Assembly: GCA_036785705.1 (NCBI GenBank)
Contig: JAWUZG010000177.1
Location: forward strand, 620,001-684,000
Direction of reading: 5' to 3'
DNA: 64,000 nucleotides
From: Acanthornis magna
Taxonomy: Eukaryota; Chordata; Aves; Passeriformes; Acanthizidae
Each line of letters begins with the position of its first letter. The first letter of the stretch is position 1. Below are positions 24,113 to 36,259 of this stretch, piece by piece. The notes under the pieces are model-generated. The model was not told the origin of the DNA, made no database searches, and was given only the letters and a program-made list of their open reading frames with translations. A program made the position numbers and the translations under genes.

Positions 24113-27058
24113 ATGTCACACGCTCTCCATTCTCTTTCATCACTTCCTCAAGGGGTGACCTGTGACTGAAGTCTGCTCTTGTCACAGGTTCTTATTAACC
24201 CTTGGATTGTTTGGGGACAGTTGAGAGCAGGATCAGAGACTCAGGTTGGGCTTTTTTTGATAAAATCTATTCTGTATGTATTAAAAAGAATTGTGTCCAC
24301 ATTGCTTAAATGTCACCAAGCCCAGCAGGCTCACAGTGACATCAATGGCTTGGATGTACAGAGGCACAGCTCCCCTGGAGTTTATCACTGCAAATCAAAC
24401 CAGGCTCCACTCAGCTGCTAATCCAGGCCTTGTAAGTGATGCTCAAATCCAATTTATTAAAAACACATTTGTTTTTCAAGCACCCAGGATTCCTGATTAA
24501 TTTCCAGCACCGTGGGTTATTTAATGCTGTGGGTTTCATTGTCATCTTTGATTTTCCACAGAGCGCTTGATTGATAGGAGCTATTGTGAGCCTGTTCTTT
24601 GAGCACATTGTTCTTGTCAAACAGCAACGTGCATCTTATTGATGAAAAGTCAGTGTGCCTTTTATAGATGGCAGAATCATCCTGCAAGCTTGGGGACCAT
24701 GTGCTGAGCATATGCACAAATGCGGGAGGGGCGGCAAATTCCGCCAGGAAAGTTTAATAGCGTCGGGAAGTTCCTGTGCCAGTGGAACAGTTAAATTCAG
24801 CTGGTGTAACATACCCCAGCAAGCCATGACTCAGATGTTAATCAGTGTTAGATGCTCTTTTTATTTTTGTGCTACTGCTGAGCGCTACAAAATCAAGTGT
24901 CTTGTACCAAGAGCGCAAATCAATTCGAAATTAAATTAGCCTTTTGTTAGGGAGGCACTTGGGATTTGTTTGGGCTTTGTTAGCTGCCCCCAGCAATGGC
25001 TTTTGCAAATTGCAGGTGGTGAAGGGGAGAAGAAGTCTCTGCCTCATGTTTTGGTTCATCCTTCTGCTGCCTGTAGGATTTCCCCCGGTACAGAACCATC
25101 TCCTGTGGCCCCGGAGAGCCAAACCCCCCCTGCTGCTCAGAGGTGTTGCTGGGGAAGGGAGTGAAAATTGCGTTTTAGGGGAGCAGGGAGATCTTCAGGC
25201 ATGAAAAGCAGGAGTGAAAGTGTCTCTGAGCTCCTGCCGGGGCACCCCCACACCCCCGGGCTGTAACTCTGATTGAACTCAGTGCTGCAAATCCAAAGGT
25301 CAGCCAACCTGGGAGTGGAGCTCCAACCCCGAGGAAGAGGTTTTTCACATTCGGTGTTGCTTTAAAAATAGAGGAGTCACCTCTGAATATCAATAGGCAC
25401 CTTCACAGGTCTTCCAGCCACAAAAGTAAATATTTTCCTTTTCTCCTCTTGTTAAGGATAAAGGTAAAGATAATATCTTCTCACTCTAATCCCACATAAT
25501 CAAATGTAGGACAGACAGCACATTAGGAGGTGGAAGACAGGAATTAAATTCTTTCTATTAGAATCTGGGAATTAAATTGTTTGTATTAGAGCCAGGGAAG
25601 GTGTAGAAACCACAGTGTTAATTTTTTCGGCCTTTTTCTCCACTTCTAGCAGGACATTTCTGGAGCATCCTTTTTGGTCCAAGGACTTCGTAATGCCAAA
25701 GACTTTGCACAGGGGACAAGAGCAGAGGTGCAAGGATGAGTCTGTCTCATACTTCAACAGAGCCAAATCTTCCCCCACTTGTGTGTCTGGGTGGGCTGTT
25801 CTGAAACAAAATCAGATGCACACACCCAGAGTGAGTCGTGGTGGGACAGGCTGGTTGAAAGAGGATTTTGTGATCAAAATCTTACCAATCTTCCATCTAA
25901 ATCCTCATCCTTATGCCAAAGCAAGGCCTCTTCAGAGGGACTTTTTGATATTAGGGTTTATTTCCATGAGGGGTTTTATGTCAGCTTTTTTGGCAGTTCT
26001 TACTTTCTAAACTCCACGATGAAACTTTCTTGGCTAGTCAAGCTGTCCATGGAGATGGTAAAAATCTCTTTTTGCACTGCTTTCAGTGAGGGAAGGCTTA
26101 TGTTTATTGGAGGTTTGCTTCCTTACTGTTTGGGGATGTGAGGGATTTCCTACACCTATTCACCAAATGTGGGTTTGTTAGGAGGGTGTCTGAGTCAGAA
26201 TGAGAAAAAAGGCTGGAAAAACTCACTACCCATGGAAGAAAGTGGCTTAAACCTCCTCAGCTCCAATTCAGCATCCTTGACTCAGGGCTGAGCTCTTGTG
26301 TGCAGATTCTGAACCTTCCCTCATGAATCAGCCCCTTTCCACAGCTGCTTTAAGCTTTGACATAAAGTTGTATAAATCTCTCGCTAAAGTCCCTGATTTT
26401 CCCAGTGCTGGTAAAGGAAGAACATTAATTACCTGAAATTGTCTCTGCTCCACTGAGGCACAGCATTTGCCTCCAGCATAGCTGATTTTTCCAGGATGAA
26501 AGCGATTCCACACATGCCTTCGTTCCCTCTTTACTCTTACCCACGCTCCTTAAAAAGTCCCCTCGTACCCCTCAGCACGAAAGACCCAAACTTTTAGATT
26601 AATCAAGATATAAATTGCACTCCTGGGAGGGAAAGATTTCTCCGTGTTCTCAAAAAAATATAAAAATCCACACTTTCTGCTGCGCTGCAGTCCAGCACCT
26701 TGCCTTCAACAGGCATGCAAGGAGCTGAGAGCCAACAGATTGTCTGCTTTGAAACTGAGACACAGCAATGCATCAAACATGCAAATCTGCTCTGCTGCTG
26801 CAGCTCCTTTCCAGGATATTTGCCCAAGGGAGCCGAGCAGCTGCTGCCAGAGCTTTGGTAGTTTTAGCACGGAAAATCTATTATTCATACACACACGCAG
26901 TGAAGGGAGGATTAACGTGGCCTCAGAGTTGTGCAAGGATATTCCAATCTATCCAAAACAAGGGTGGAATCTCCGGCTGGAGTAACAGGGGATGAGTTGA
27001 GTCAGCTTTTGAGAGGAGCAAAGCTGATGTCACTTCCAGGTGCCACTTACCACTGGAT
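24113..27058. other. Intergenic, nothing recognised
   Basis: About 2.9 kb without a recognised repeat or gene. The 24640-24960 part includes an AP-1-like ATGACTCAG word (24827-24835) and is a candidate regulatory stretch only by composition. Confidence 0.45.
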
Positions 27059-27168
27059 GGATCACAGAATCACTGAGGCTGGAAAAGACCTCCGAGGTCA
27101 TCGACTCCAAACTTTGATCCCCACCTTGTCAGCCACACCAGGGCACCAGAGCCACGGCCAGTTGTTCC
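27059..27168 (-). repeat. CR1 LINE 3' end (short)
   Basis: GGATCACAGAATCACTGAGG, then CTGGAAAAGACCTCCGAGGT, CAAACTTTGATCCCCACCTT and CACCAGGGCACCAGAGCCAC. Inverted CR1 3' end of a subfamily different from the abundant G/C-rich one. The LTR at 27174 sits immediately after it. Confidence 0.82.
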
Positions 27169-27173
27169 CTGGG

Positions 27174-27950
27174 TGTCTTAGGTTACATGGAAGGTGTAAC
27201 CAAAAGTCTGTGTTCTATTCCCATCTCCATAAGCTGTTAAAACAGGTGGGGCAGTGTTCTTTATGTCAGCATGACCCAGCCCTGCTAACACCATCGGGGC
27301 TATCTCTGCTCATGGCCATCAATGTCCCCAGGAGTGACCCAGCCCTGCTGACACCATCGGGGCTATCTCTGCTCATGGCCATCAATGTCCCCAGGAGTGA
27401 CCCAGCCCTGCTAACACCATCGGGGCTATCTCTGCTCATGGCCATCGAGGGCTCCAGGAGTGACTCCTAAGATTCCATCAGCCATTGGGAGATGCCCTGC
27501 CCAGAGGGGAGGAGCTGAACATTCCTACCTGCACATAAACTGAGACCCTGGAACACCAGGGTACCTTTCCCACTGATTCCCAGAGGAGAAGAGCTCCAGA
27601 GCCACCACTGGACCTCCAGAGACCGAGGAGACCTTTCCACAAGATCACCACTCCAACAAGAGCACATCCATCACTCCAACGGGACTGCAGCACCATTGAA
27701 CTGCACTGCAGCACCACTCTGACAGGGTGCAGGTTGCATTCTGACTTTGTCAGTTTAAACTGTTGTTTCTGTATTATTGCCTTGTTCCAAATATTAGTAA
27801 AGAGCTGTTATTCCTTTTTTCCCGTATCTCTTGCTTGAGAGCCCCTTGATTTCAAAGTTATAATAATTCGGAAGGAAAAGGAGTCATATTCCCTATTCCA
27901 AGGGAGGTTCCTGCCTTCCTTGGCAGACACCTGTCTTTCAAACCGAGACA
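27174..27950 (+). mobile_element. Solo LTR of an endogenous retrovirus (777 bp)
   Basis: Begins TGTCTTAGGTTACATGG and ends CAAACCGAGACA; TGTCT and AGACA form a 5-bp inverted terminal repeat. It is flanked by a perfect 5-bp target-site duplication, CTGGG (27169-27173 and 27951-27955). CACATAAACT near 27530 is TATA-like, and AGTAAA near 27798 is a likely poly(A) signal, giving a sensible U3-R-U5 order on the + strand. The U3 contains a three-copy 63-bp tandem repeat. There is no internal retroviral sequence. Confidence 0.92.
27272..27460 (+). repeat. 63-bp tandem repeat, 3 copies, in LTR U3
   Basis: TGACCCAGCCCTGCTAACAC recurs at 27272, 27335 and 27398, exactly 63 bp apart, with a fourth start (TGACTC) at 27461. 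Copies are nearly identical. Such U3 repeats act as enhancers in some retroviral LTRs; that role is not shown here. Being a multiple of three, the repeat keeps one spurious frame open. Confidence 0.95.
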
Positions 27951-28074
27951 CTGGGACAATTCCTTGAGCTGTTTTTCTGGGAAGCTGTGGGTGGAACTGT
28001 GCTTTGTTAACTCTGTGATGGGGTGACGTGGAGCTGCCCTCTCCTGCCAACCCTCCAGGCTGGGATCTCCTCCT

Positions 28075-28198
28075 GAGATCATGGAATCAGGAAGGTTGGA
28101 AAAGCCCTCTAAGATCACAGAACCCAACCACCCCCCAGCACCGCCATGCACACCCCAATCCATGTCCCCAAGTGCCACATCCACAGGTTTTTAAATCC
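28075..28198 (-). repeat. CR1 LINE 3' end, outer half of a split element
   Basis: GATCATGGAATCAGGAAGGT, TTGGAAAAGCCCTCTAAGAT and CCCCAAGTGCCACATCCACA up to GGTTTTTAAA. The expected continuation of this subfamily (TTCCAGGGATGGTGACTCCA...) is missing here and resumes at about 28726. Confidence 0.85.
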
Positions 28199-28204
28199 CC
28201 CCAG

Positions 28205-28725
28205 GGGATCCCTCTGCCCCGCTCAGGTGAGACCCCACCTGCGGAGCTGCCCCAGCCCTGGGGCTCAGCACAGCAAGGACCTGGAGATGCTGGAGTGACT
28301 TCAGAGGAGGCACCAGGATGATCAGAGGGATGGAGCAGCTCTGCTGGGAGAATTGGGGTTGTTCAGCCTGGAGAGGAGAAGCTTTGGGGTGACCTCATTG
28401 TGGCCTTCCAGTGCCTGAAGGAGCTACAAGAAAGATGGAGAAGGACTCTTGACAAGGGATGGAGTGAAAGGACACAGGGAATGGCATCAAATGGAAAGAG
28501 AGCAGGGTTAGATGGGGTGTTAGGAAGGAATTGCTGGCTGGGAGGGTGGGGAGGGGCTGGGCTGGAATTCCCAGAGCAGCTATGGCTGCCCCTGGATCCC
28601 TGCAGTGTCCCAGGCCAGGCTGGACATTGGGACAGTGGGAGGTGTCCCTGCCCATGGCAGGGGTGGAATGAAATGAGCTTTAAGCTCCCCCCAGTCCAAA
28701 CCATTCCATGATTCCGATTCCCTGG
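28205..28725 (+). repeat. CR1 LINE 3' fragment inserted in another CR1
   Basis: Plus-strand CR1: GTGAGACCCCACCTGCGGAG, CTGGAGATGCTGGAGTGACT, AGCCTGGAGAGGAGAAGCTT, GGCTGGAATTCCCAGAGCAG and GGCAGGGGTGGAATGAAATG, ending in CCATTCCATGATTCCGATTC, a CR1 terminal repeat. It interrupts a - strand CR1 whose two halves flank it. Confidence 0.9.
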
Positions 28726-28870
28726 TGACTCCACCACTGCCATGGGTAGCCACTTCCATGCCTGACCACCCTTTGGTGAAGAAATTCTTTCCAATATCGA
28801 ATATCCATTCTAAACTCCTGATCCCTAAACCTCCTGCATATTTTCTCACCCAAGGCACCTCCTGGAGAAG
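28726..28870 (-). repeat. CR1 LINE, inner half of the split element
   Basis: TGACTCCACCACTGCCATGG, CCTGACCACCCTTTGGTGAA and TTTCCAATATCGAATATCCA are the CR1 bases that should follow position 28198. Confidence 0.82.
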
Positions 28871-29828
28871 AAACACCTCTGCACCTGAGCACAGCTGCAG
28901 AGTCTGTCCATGCACAGATCAGAAGCAGAGCTGGTATCTAGAGATAACACAGAGGGATCCAGAGGTGTCTGGAGATAACTGAGGATTTTCACACTCCACG
29001 GCTGGGCTACTTGAGTACTGTAATATTTTACCTTTGTACACTCACATATTATCACCAAAATTTTACAGACACCGGCAAAGGAGAAGGAAACAGAATGGTT
29101 GAGGTGAGAGGAGACTCTGGGTGTCATCTGCTCCACGTCCAGTATCTGAAGTAGTGAAGGATTAGTGGAAGCCTTTGGGTGAGCAGACAATTAAATCCCT
29201 GAGTCCTGAGTCCAGTAATTTGTGCTGAAGTTCTCAGCTTTATCTCTGAAATAATCAGTGTTCACAGCAAGCTCCAGGGCAGAAGTGACTCTGAGAGTGC
29301 AGCACTTGAGGAGTCTGAGGCCCTCAGAGAACAAAGAAGAATAAATTTTAAAACATCTGTGTGGGGTCCTGTAGCCTCGGGCCCTTCCTCAACAGGACAG
29401 ACAATGCTGGCATCTTCCTGACAAAGCTTTTTGACATTCTGATGCATCCTTTTTAATTCATCAATAAAACCCTATTTATTTGATCATCCAAATTTCCCTG
29501 AAATCCTGATTTCCCCAGAGCATCTTGCTAAAAGTGCAAAACTAGAGGGAAAAAAAAAAAGAACAAGAAAGGAGAAAGCACTAGTCCTTTTCTCTTTAAT
29601 GAGTTCATTTTCTGGTGTTCAACTCACAGATTTGCTATTAATGTTAAATTAGCTGGTTAAATTAGCTAATTATGGAAAATGTGTACAATACTCTCCATTT
29701 GGGACAACTGGCGAAGAACAGCTACTCAGCTAAACTGGTGAAGAAGTTACTTTTTAGACCAAAGAAATTAGAAATAAAGAAAACATTCAAATCAATCAGT
29801 GGCCTCTGATCAGTCTCCAAAATCCAAT
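28871..29828. other. Intergenic, nothing recognised
   Basis: Unique sequence with a short A run near 29549. No gene identified. Confidence 0.5.
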
Positions 29829-29936
29829 ATCTGAGCAGCCTGGTCTGGTGGAAGGTGTCCCTGCCTTGGGACAGGGGGGTTGGAATGAGATGAACTTTAA
29901 GGTTCCTTCCACCCAAAAATATTCTGGGATTCTAGG
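29829..29936 (+). repeat. CR1 LINE 3' tip
   Basis: TGAGCAGCCTGGTCTGGTGG, AAGGTGTCCCTGCCTTGGGA and AAGGTTCCTTCCACCCAAAA, ending ATATTCTGGGATTCTAGGA, the CR1 terminal repeat. Plus orientation, about 108 bp. Confidence 0.88.
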
Positions 29937-30129
29937 AGTGGAGGGGCAATGTGTATTTGAGGGAGCTGCATGAATACATTCCATGTTTTTACATTTTAAC
30001 ATGCCTGGCTCCAGGCTGTTCATGCATGGAACTGAATGGGAGGGTCCCTGTTAGTCTGGTTCCACTGGAATTGTGGAATTCTGGATTTTCTTCCTGGCTC
30101 TGCAACCACCCTGTGGCTTGGGAAAGCCA

Positions 30130-30620
30130 GAGAAACATGGAAATATTCAGGTTGGAAAAGACATCTGAAATTACCAAGTCTGACCTTCGACTGAACACCC
30201 TTGTGCCCACTAAAGCATATCACAAAGTGCCAGTTCTGTTTCATTTTGAACACTTCCAGGGATGGGGACTCCACCTCCATCCTGGGCAGCTGTGCCAGGG
30301 ATGGACAGCCCTTTTAGGGAAGAAATCTTTCCCAATGTCCACCCTGAGCCTCCCCAGTCCAGCCTGAGGCCGTTCCCTCTCCTCCTGTCCCTGTTCCCTG
30401 GAGCACAGCCTGACCCCCCCGGCTGTCCCCTCCTGTCAGGAGCTGTGCAGAGCCACAAGGTCCCCCTGATCCCCTTTGCTCCAGGCTGAGCCCTTTGCCA
30501 GCTCCCTCAGCCTCTCTGGGGCTCCAGACCCTTCCCAGCTCTGTTTTTTTTCCCTGGACACGCTCCAGCCCCTCAGTGTCTCTCTCATCGTGAGGGGCCC
30601 AGAACAGCCCCAGGACTGGA
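30130..30620 (-). repeat. CR1 LINE 3' fragment, about 490 bp
   Basis: AGAAACATGGAAATATTCAG, CACTTCCAGGGATGGGGACT, CACCCTGAGCCTCCCCAGTC and GTCAGGAGCTGTGCAGAGCC to GGCCCAGAACAGCCCCAGGA. Same subfamily as the 14215 copy but extends further into the element. The outer tip has diverged. Confidence 0.92.
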
Positions 30621-31730
30621 AGGGGCTTTTACCTTGGGCAAGGGCAGCCAAATAAATGCAAGTTGATGCAATTCTTGGAGTGAACAAGCTGATCCAAATG
30701 ACTCGTCCTATCCCTCTGTGCCTTTTGCATTCAGGCATGATACAGAGATTCCTTTGACTGGCATTTGTTGACATTTTAGCATGAATTTACACTTTTTCCT
30801 GCCTGTGAAAGCCAACACATCTCATTAAAAACCGATATTGATACACCGTCGAGGCACCTTGCTCGGGATGCAAATTCAATTTCTCCTCGTTGCCATACCC
30901 TGTTGAGCAAACATATGTCATGGCCTTTGAGGCTGAATGTGGCAGATGTCTAATTGACCTGAATAAATTCCCAGCCTACACCAGAATGGGTCACTGGAAG
31001 GTCCTGGAATCCTCTACCAAATTTTAATCAACACTAATGAGACCAACAAGTGAATGTGGAGATGAGTTGTGTGATGCAGCAAATGCATCTAGAACCACGG
31101 GTGATTAATTCAACCCCAATTTTCTCTTCCTGGAGCTCCAGAGGACTTTGTTGGCTGCAAGGCAGGGGAGAGGTTGAAGCAGAGCCATTTCAGAAGCAGT
31201 CCAGGTGGATCCCATCCCAGCAAGAGCGTGGAAGATTTCTCCCTCCAGAGAGAGCAGCCCTTGTTAGGGAGAAGATATTGTGAACAGACCTGTCATGAGA
31301 TGAATTTCCATCCAAGATCTGAGCCAGAAAGCCACAAAACCCTGTAGGACAGAAGTGCTTTGCTAATAATGAGCTGTCTGCCCTTGGAGGAGAGCCAGAA
31401 CCAGACATATCTCAAATAACTCTTCCACTTGGGCTTCCTCCTGCAGCTTCCTGCTGGAATGATGGAATGTGTGCTCCCAGCCCAGAATGTCTGAGTGCAG
31501 ACAGAGCTGGAACTTATGTTAAAATCATTGTAAAAGGAGCAGGGTCATGTCAAACCTTAATATCAAATGTGGTAGAAATTCTGAGGTTGAGTGTGTGGGC
31601 CTGGGACATCACACCAGCTTTTTATCACCTCCCCCTAATTAAACCCTGTAATCAGCTGTAGATCATTCAGCCAAAACTGAGGCTTCTTGCTCCAGCAGCA
31701 CCTGGTTGTGCCACCACGTTATGCGAACCA

Positions 31731-31771
31731 ATTTGCAAATATGCAAATTAAAGCATATTTGCTACTTGCCT
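31731..31771. promoter_or_regulatory. Cluster of octamer (POU-type) motifs
   Basis: ATTTGCAAAT (31731-31740), ATGCAAAT (31741-31748) and an AGCATATTTGC word shortly after form three overlapping or adjacent octamer-like sites within about 35 bp. ATGCAAAT is the exact octamer consensus. Function is inferred from motif density only. Confidence 0.35.
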
Positions 31772-32693
31772 TGAAGAGTTTATGGTCCCCATCAAGGGAG
31801 GAGTCTGGACAGAACAGGTTCCCAGCAAGCAGCAATTCCATTTTCAAAGAATTAAGGAGATAATCGAGAGAAAAGTGAGTAAAGGTGGAGAAACAAAGGC
31901 ATGGAACAATTTAGGTTTGTGCTTCAGAGCCCATAAGGCATCAGTGCCAAGGAAGGAAGAGGACTCGGGAGTCCTGCACTTGAGGCAATGTGGAATGGAT
32001 CCCAAAAATGACCCAGGAGAGAAGGAATGACTGGAGCAGCACCTTACTGAACTCGGTGTATTCTGCATAATCAGGGAGCTTTTGTCAATTTTCATCAGGT
32101 TAAGTGAAAATAAATTTGCTGTTCCATCCGAGATTTTCTTTCTGTTGCAGGCTCTTGTGGTTTAAGCAGATGAAATGGCCTTTGAGCCTGCTGGGAAAAT
32201 TTGCCTCCACTTTTGACCACAGAGCAGCCTAAGAGCTGCTCACGAGCTGGACGTGCCTTTGGGAAATTCAATCAGATCCTTTTTGTCACGGCTTCCAAAG
32301 CAGAAGGAACAATTGGGTGCCCGACAGAAATCTGCCAGGTCGGAGCAGGGAAGGCAGGAGCTGGGAGAAGGCAAAGCATAAAAACGCGTGTTGGCTGTTT
32401 CCTGCATTATTGCTGCATTAGATGTGTCAATCTGACACGGAAACTCAGAATGCAGAGATGGTGGGTCCAGATTCAGCCAAGCCCATTACACTCACAAAGG
32501 CTCAGGAGAGATGTCCCAGCAAGACAGTGATGTAATAACGACACGAAAATGTATTTTCAAAAAGATGGGCCCTTGGCTAAACTGTGTGCACCAGGGGATC
32601 TCTCTGCAGAAAGCTTCACTTATTACTTCCTTAAAATCCTTATTACATTTCCAGCTCTATAAAAACTGAGTAATTACTGTCTTCAATTACCTC

Positions 32694-32703
32694 TTGGCGC
32701 CAA
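32694..32703. promoter_or_regulatory. TTGGCGCCAA palindrome (E2F-type)
   Basis: A perfect 10-bp palindrome TTGGCGCCAA, an E2F-like core, containing one of the few CpGs in an A/T-rich block that also has GTAATTAC and CAATTACC homeodomain words. Confidence 0.3.
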
Positions 32704-35700
32704 CTTGATTAATGTCCTTTACACCGATTGCTTTTTGAACTGTTGGAGAGAAAAGATGATCTGGGTCAACTCTATAAATGACTTTTTCAATGCCTTGTTA
32801 AGCTGAAAAGTAGGAACTTGTGTTCCCAGGGAAGGGTCATCACTTGATAGCTCTGAGGAGGTGGAATGGGTGGACTGATGGGAGCCAGACTTTCAAAATC
32901 AGGGTCCAAAATTTTGCTGATCCAGTGGATCAGCCTTGCAGAATTGGTTCTCCCTCTTTCCCTGCAAACTCCCTTGCTCTGAATCCCTGGCCCTGAGGCT
33001 CGAGAGATGGCACTAAGTGGGAGGATCAATGGTTGTCTGTTCTGGCTTTAATAATTAAAGCTATTGAGCCGTTATGTCTTGGATCAACAAACAGGGCTCA
33101 CAGGTCACTCTGCCTGGCCTTGTAAATTGATTATTTTTCTACAGACAATATCAGGGTCAGGGGGTTTGCCTGACCTGTTCTCCCAGGTCTGGGTATAAAC
33201 AACTGCTGATTGGGACCATCTGGCCATGGTTTGGCTCAGGCCATTCATTATTCTCAGCATGAAAAGACTTTTCTCCTCCAGCAGAAGTGAGCAGTGAGTC
33301 AGTACTGAGCTTTCATCTCCTCCAGCAGGACCCTGCACCATGGAATGGGACAGCAAATAGGATTTGCTGCTGCTACAGTTGTCCTCTACCTGAGGATCTG
33401 ATAGCTCATTAAAATCCTGAATTCTCTCTGTTGGCTCAAGGCATTTTGGGACCTGAGTGCTGTGAGTAGCTGGGCAAATGCTCCGGAAAACTTTATCAGC
33501 TGCTCATGTCCTGCTTCAGTATCCAGGAATTTCTTGAGGAAATTCCTTGAGGAATTTCTTGGAACTGCCAGGGAATGATCTGGAAATGGGTAAAAGGAAG
33601 GTGGGAGAAGAACACACTTGACCAGTGCTGGAGATAGTCCTTAATAACATAACCTGTCCCAAGAAATCTCCCTCTGCCACATGGCCTCCTGCCCCACAGA
33701 GCCCCTTTCCTGTCCCCACTGGTGTTGGGGCAGTCACTGGGAGGAAGCCAAGTCCTAAAAGGGGAGGATGAGGTCTCCTGGAAGGCTGGTGGCTCTTTCC
33801 CTCAACACAGCAGGGAATGATCCATGAAGCACTTCCAGAACCCAGGCTGAGCCTTTCCCTCACATCATAATCTTCCTTCTTCCTTACAAAATCCTTCCTG
33901 CTTCCTTCCAAGCACTTCTCATAACTTGCTGATCCAGGCTTTTTTGTGGATCCATCTCTTCTGCACAGGTTTGCACCCCCCTGGCCACCTGAGGCAGCTC
34001 CAGGGCCCCCCATGGGTCAGCCTGTGCTGTGAAGAGCAGCCACACGTGGGTACCTCCAGCCAAGGACCCCACCGTGTGCCGCCAGCTGATTTTTGGAGTC
34101 ACCAAATTAATTCCATTTGGTCATTTTGGTCACCACCTTCAAAGAAACCAAACTGCCAGGCTCCAGTTTTAACCCAGAGAGCCAATTACCAGCAGCACTA
34201 ATTAGAGGGAAACTGTGAGCTAAACACTGCAGCATTTCTGCTGTGTGTCAGGGAGGGTTTGCAGCTGGCTCTGAGCATCACATCGTGGATGCTGCCCCTC
34301 TCTCTGCCTCCCCAGACAGCTCTTTAAAGCTCTCCCAGGCACATCTACACGGTCTGATTGCAGCAGAAATGTTTTCATGATGATCCAAGCCTCGGAGACA
34401 CATTCCAAACCTCTCCCTCTCCCTCCTGCCCTGCTTCCATGTGGCAGGAGAAGGTCAGCCTGAAAACACTTTGTAATTGCTGAGGATTAACGTTGTTTTG
34501 TAATGCCAGATCCAGACAGAAGTTGCCAAAGGTCTTCTTTGCACAGAGGATTTTCAAGCAGAGACAATGTGAAATTTGGTCCTTGCAGCACAGTAGAACA
34601 TTTTCAATTCCCAGCAGAACACTATTCCATGCTTGGGTTTCATTCTGTTAAAATCTGCTAAAATCTCACTCGAAATAGTTGAGTCTTGGTGTTTAACTCC
34701 AAGATGCCTCTCAGGCCCCCAGTGCCACTTTCCTAATCAGGGTTTTCAGCATCCCTCATTCTCAACCTGAATTTTCTCCCTTTTCCTGATACCTGCATGA
34801 GTTTGGAGCAGTTGAATTTTACATGCCAGATCTTGATGATTTTTTTTTAAATTTGTTTTGCTCATTTTGACATTTTGGGTGGGCTTTGCAATGCAAAGAC
34901 CTTTTGAGCCTGGGACTGAAGGAGCCTTAGAGATTCAATGTGGGGCTGGGTGGTCCCCAAGAGGGGAGGGGTTTGAGGCACTGCTCAAGGCTGGATGAGG
35001 GCTCTAATCCCTGTGCTACCACAGGAGGCCATTCCTTCCTCTGATGGGTGCAGACAGTGAGCTGTGCTCATCTCAGTGTGTACTGGAGGGGTGAAAGGTG
35101 ACAACACCAGATTTTTAAAGTGACAGACAGGACTTGCTTCATTCTGGGTGGGAACAAGGGCAGTGAGAAGCTCTGCTGGAGTAAAGAGACTTCTGAGTTG
35201 CAGAATGAAAACTTTCTGTATCAAGGGATGGTTAGTGGTGAAAATGTAGGCACTTCCAGAGCCTGCAGGGATTTCAAAAAGAGAATGTTTCTGCATTCCC
35301 AAGGTCCATTATAGCACCTGAATCACACAGTGACACCTTCCAGAGGAGAGAGCTGAACCCAGAGGTTTCAGGTTGTGCTACTCTTCTTGCTCCATTCTCC
35401 ATGCCTGGTGATCCTTGTGGCTCCAGGCTCCTTTCTGCATCTCCTGCTCTTTCCCAGCTCAGGGAGAGCTGAGCACCTGGGGACAGCGTGGAAAGAAGGA
35501 ACACAAACAGGGGGAAAAAAATCTTTGGATTTTCTTTATCTTCTGCAGCATGTTGATTTATATTTCCAGCTGTGTGGGAATAAATATTGTGGGAATAGAT
35601 ATTCCAGCCCCTCCTTATTCCATGGAAGCAGAGGAGCATCAGCTTAATCAGAAATCCACTGAGGAATATCTCTACCCCTGTGGCTTTTTCTGCCATCACA

Positions 35701-36259
35701 TTCCAGGAAGTTCTGTATCCACTGAACTGCAACCACTTCAGACAAATGGTTTCTTGCTGAAGAAGCTGCAGCAGCTTCCAAAGGTTCCAGGATTTACTGA
35801 ACTCATGATGACCACAGCCAGTCACCGAGAGGGTGATTGAGAGATCAAGATGTTCATAACCCAAGACTACAAACTTATTTCTTCTTCCCTTGGAAAAACG
35901 AAAGTTTTATCTCCTCCGGTTCCTTTCTACCTCGGTGAGAAGAGTTGTTCACTGTTCTGCACTTTTCAGCTCTTCTTGTCTGCCCAAAGCCGTGGCTGCC
36001 CTGTGTAACCCCATGGGCATGGTTGGGCGGGGCCATTCTGCTCCCTGGAACAGAATCCCACACTGATCCAGGAGGGAATCTTGCTGCCAATGTGGAGAAT
36101 TGCAGGAGATCACAAACCCAGCACGAATATTTGTTCTTACCACGTATCGAGGTTCTGTACCCCCCAATGCAGGAAAGATGTTGATCTCAGTTTCGTGAGG
36201 GTGTCACAAACACAGGGACAGAGGGGGAGAGGTCTGGAGATCTTCTGACACAGTGAGAT

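Larger units (their letters stand above)
30621..36259. other. Long repeat-poor intergenic stretch
   Basis: About 5.6 kb with no recognised transposon or gene, the longest such stretch in the intergenic half. It contains an octamer-motif cluster (31731-31771), a homeodomain/E2F-type block (about 32510-32720), and TTCTTGAGGAAATTCCTTGAGGA near 33531. Candidate home of regulatory elements; no conservation data. Confidence 0.45.

Noticed and set aside
27174..27470. 179-codon frame ending in three 21-residue repeats
   Set aside because: It spans a CR1 end and the 63-bp U3 repeat of an LTR; the repeat length being a multiple of three keeps the frame open.
35274..35864. 196-codon - strand frame
   Set aside because: No recognisable domain or repeat, ordinary intergenic composition, and overlapping + strand frames of similar length. 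Not enough to call a gene.
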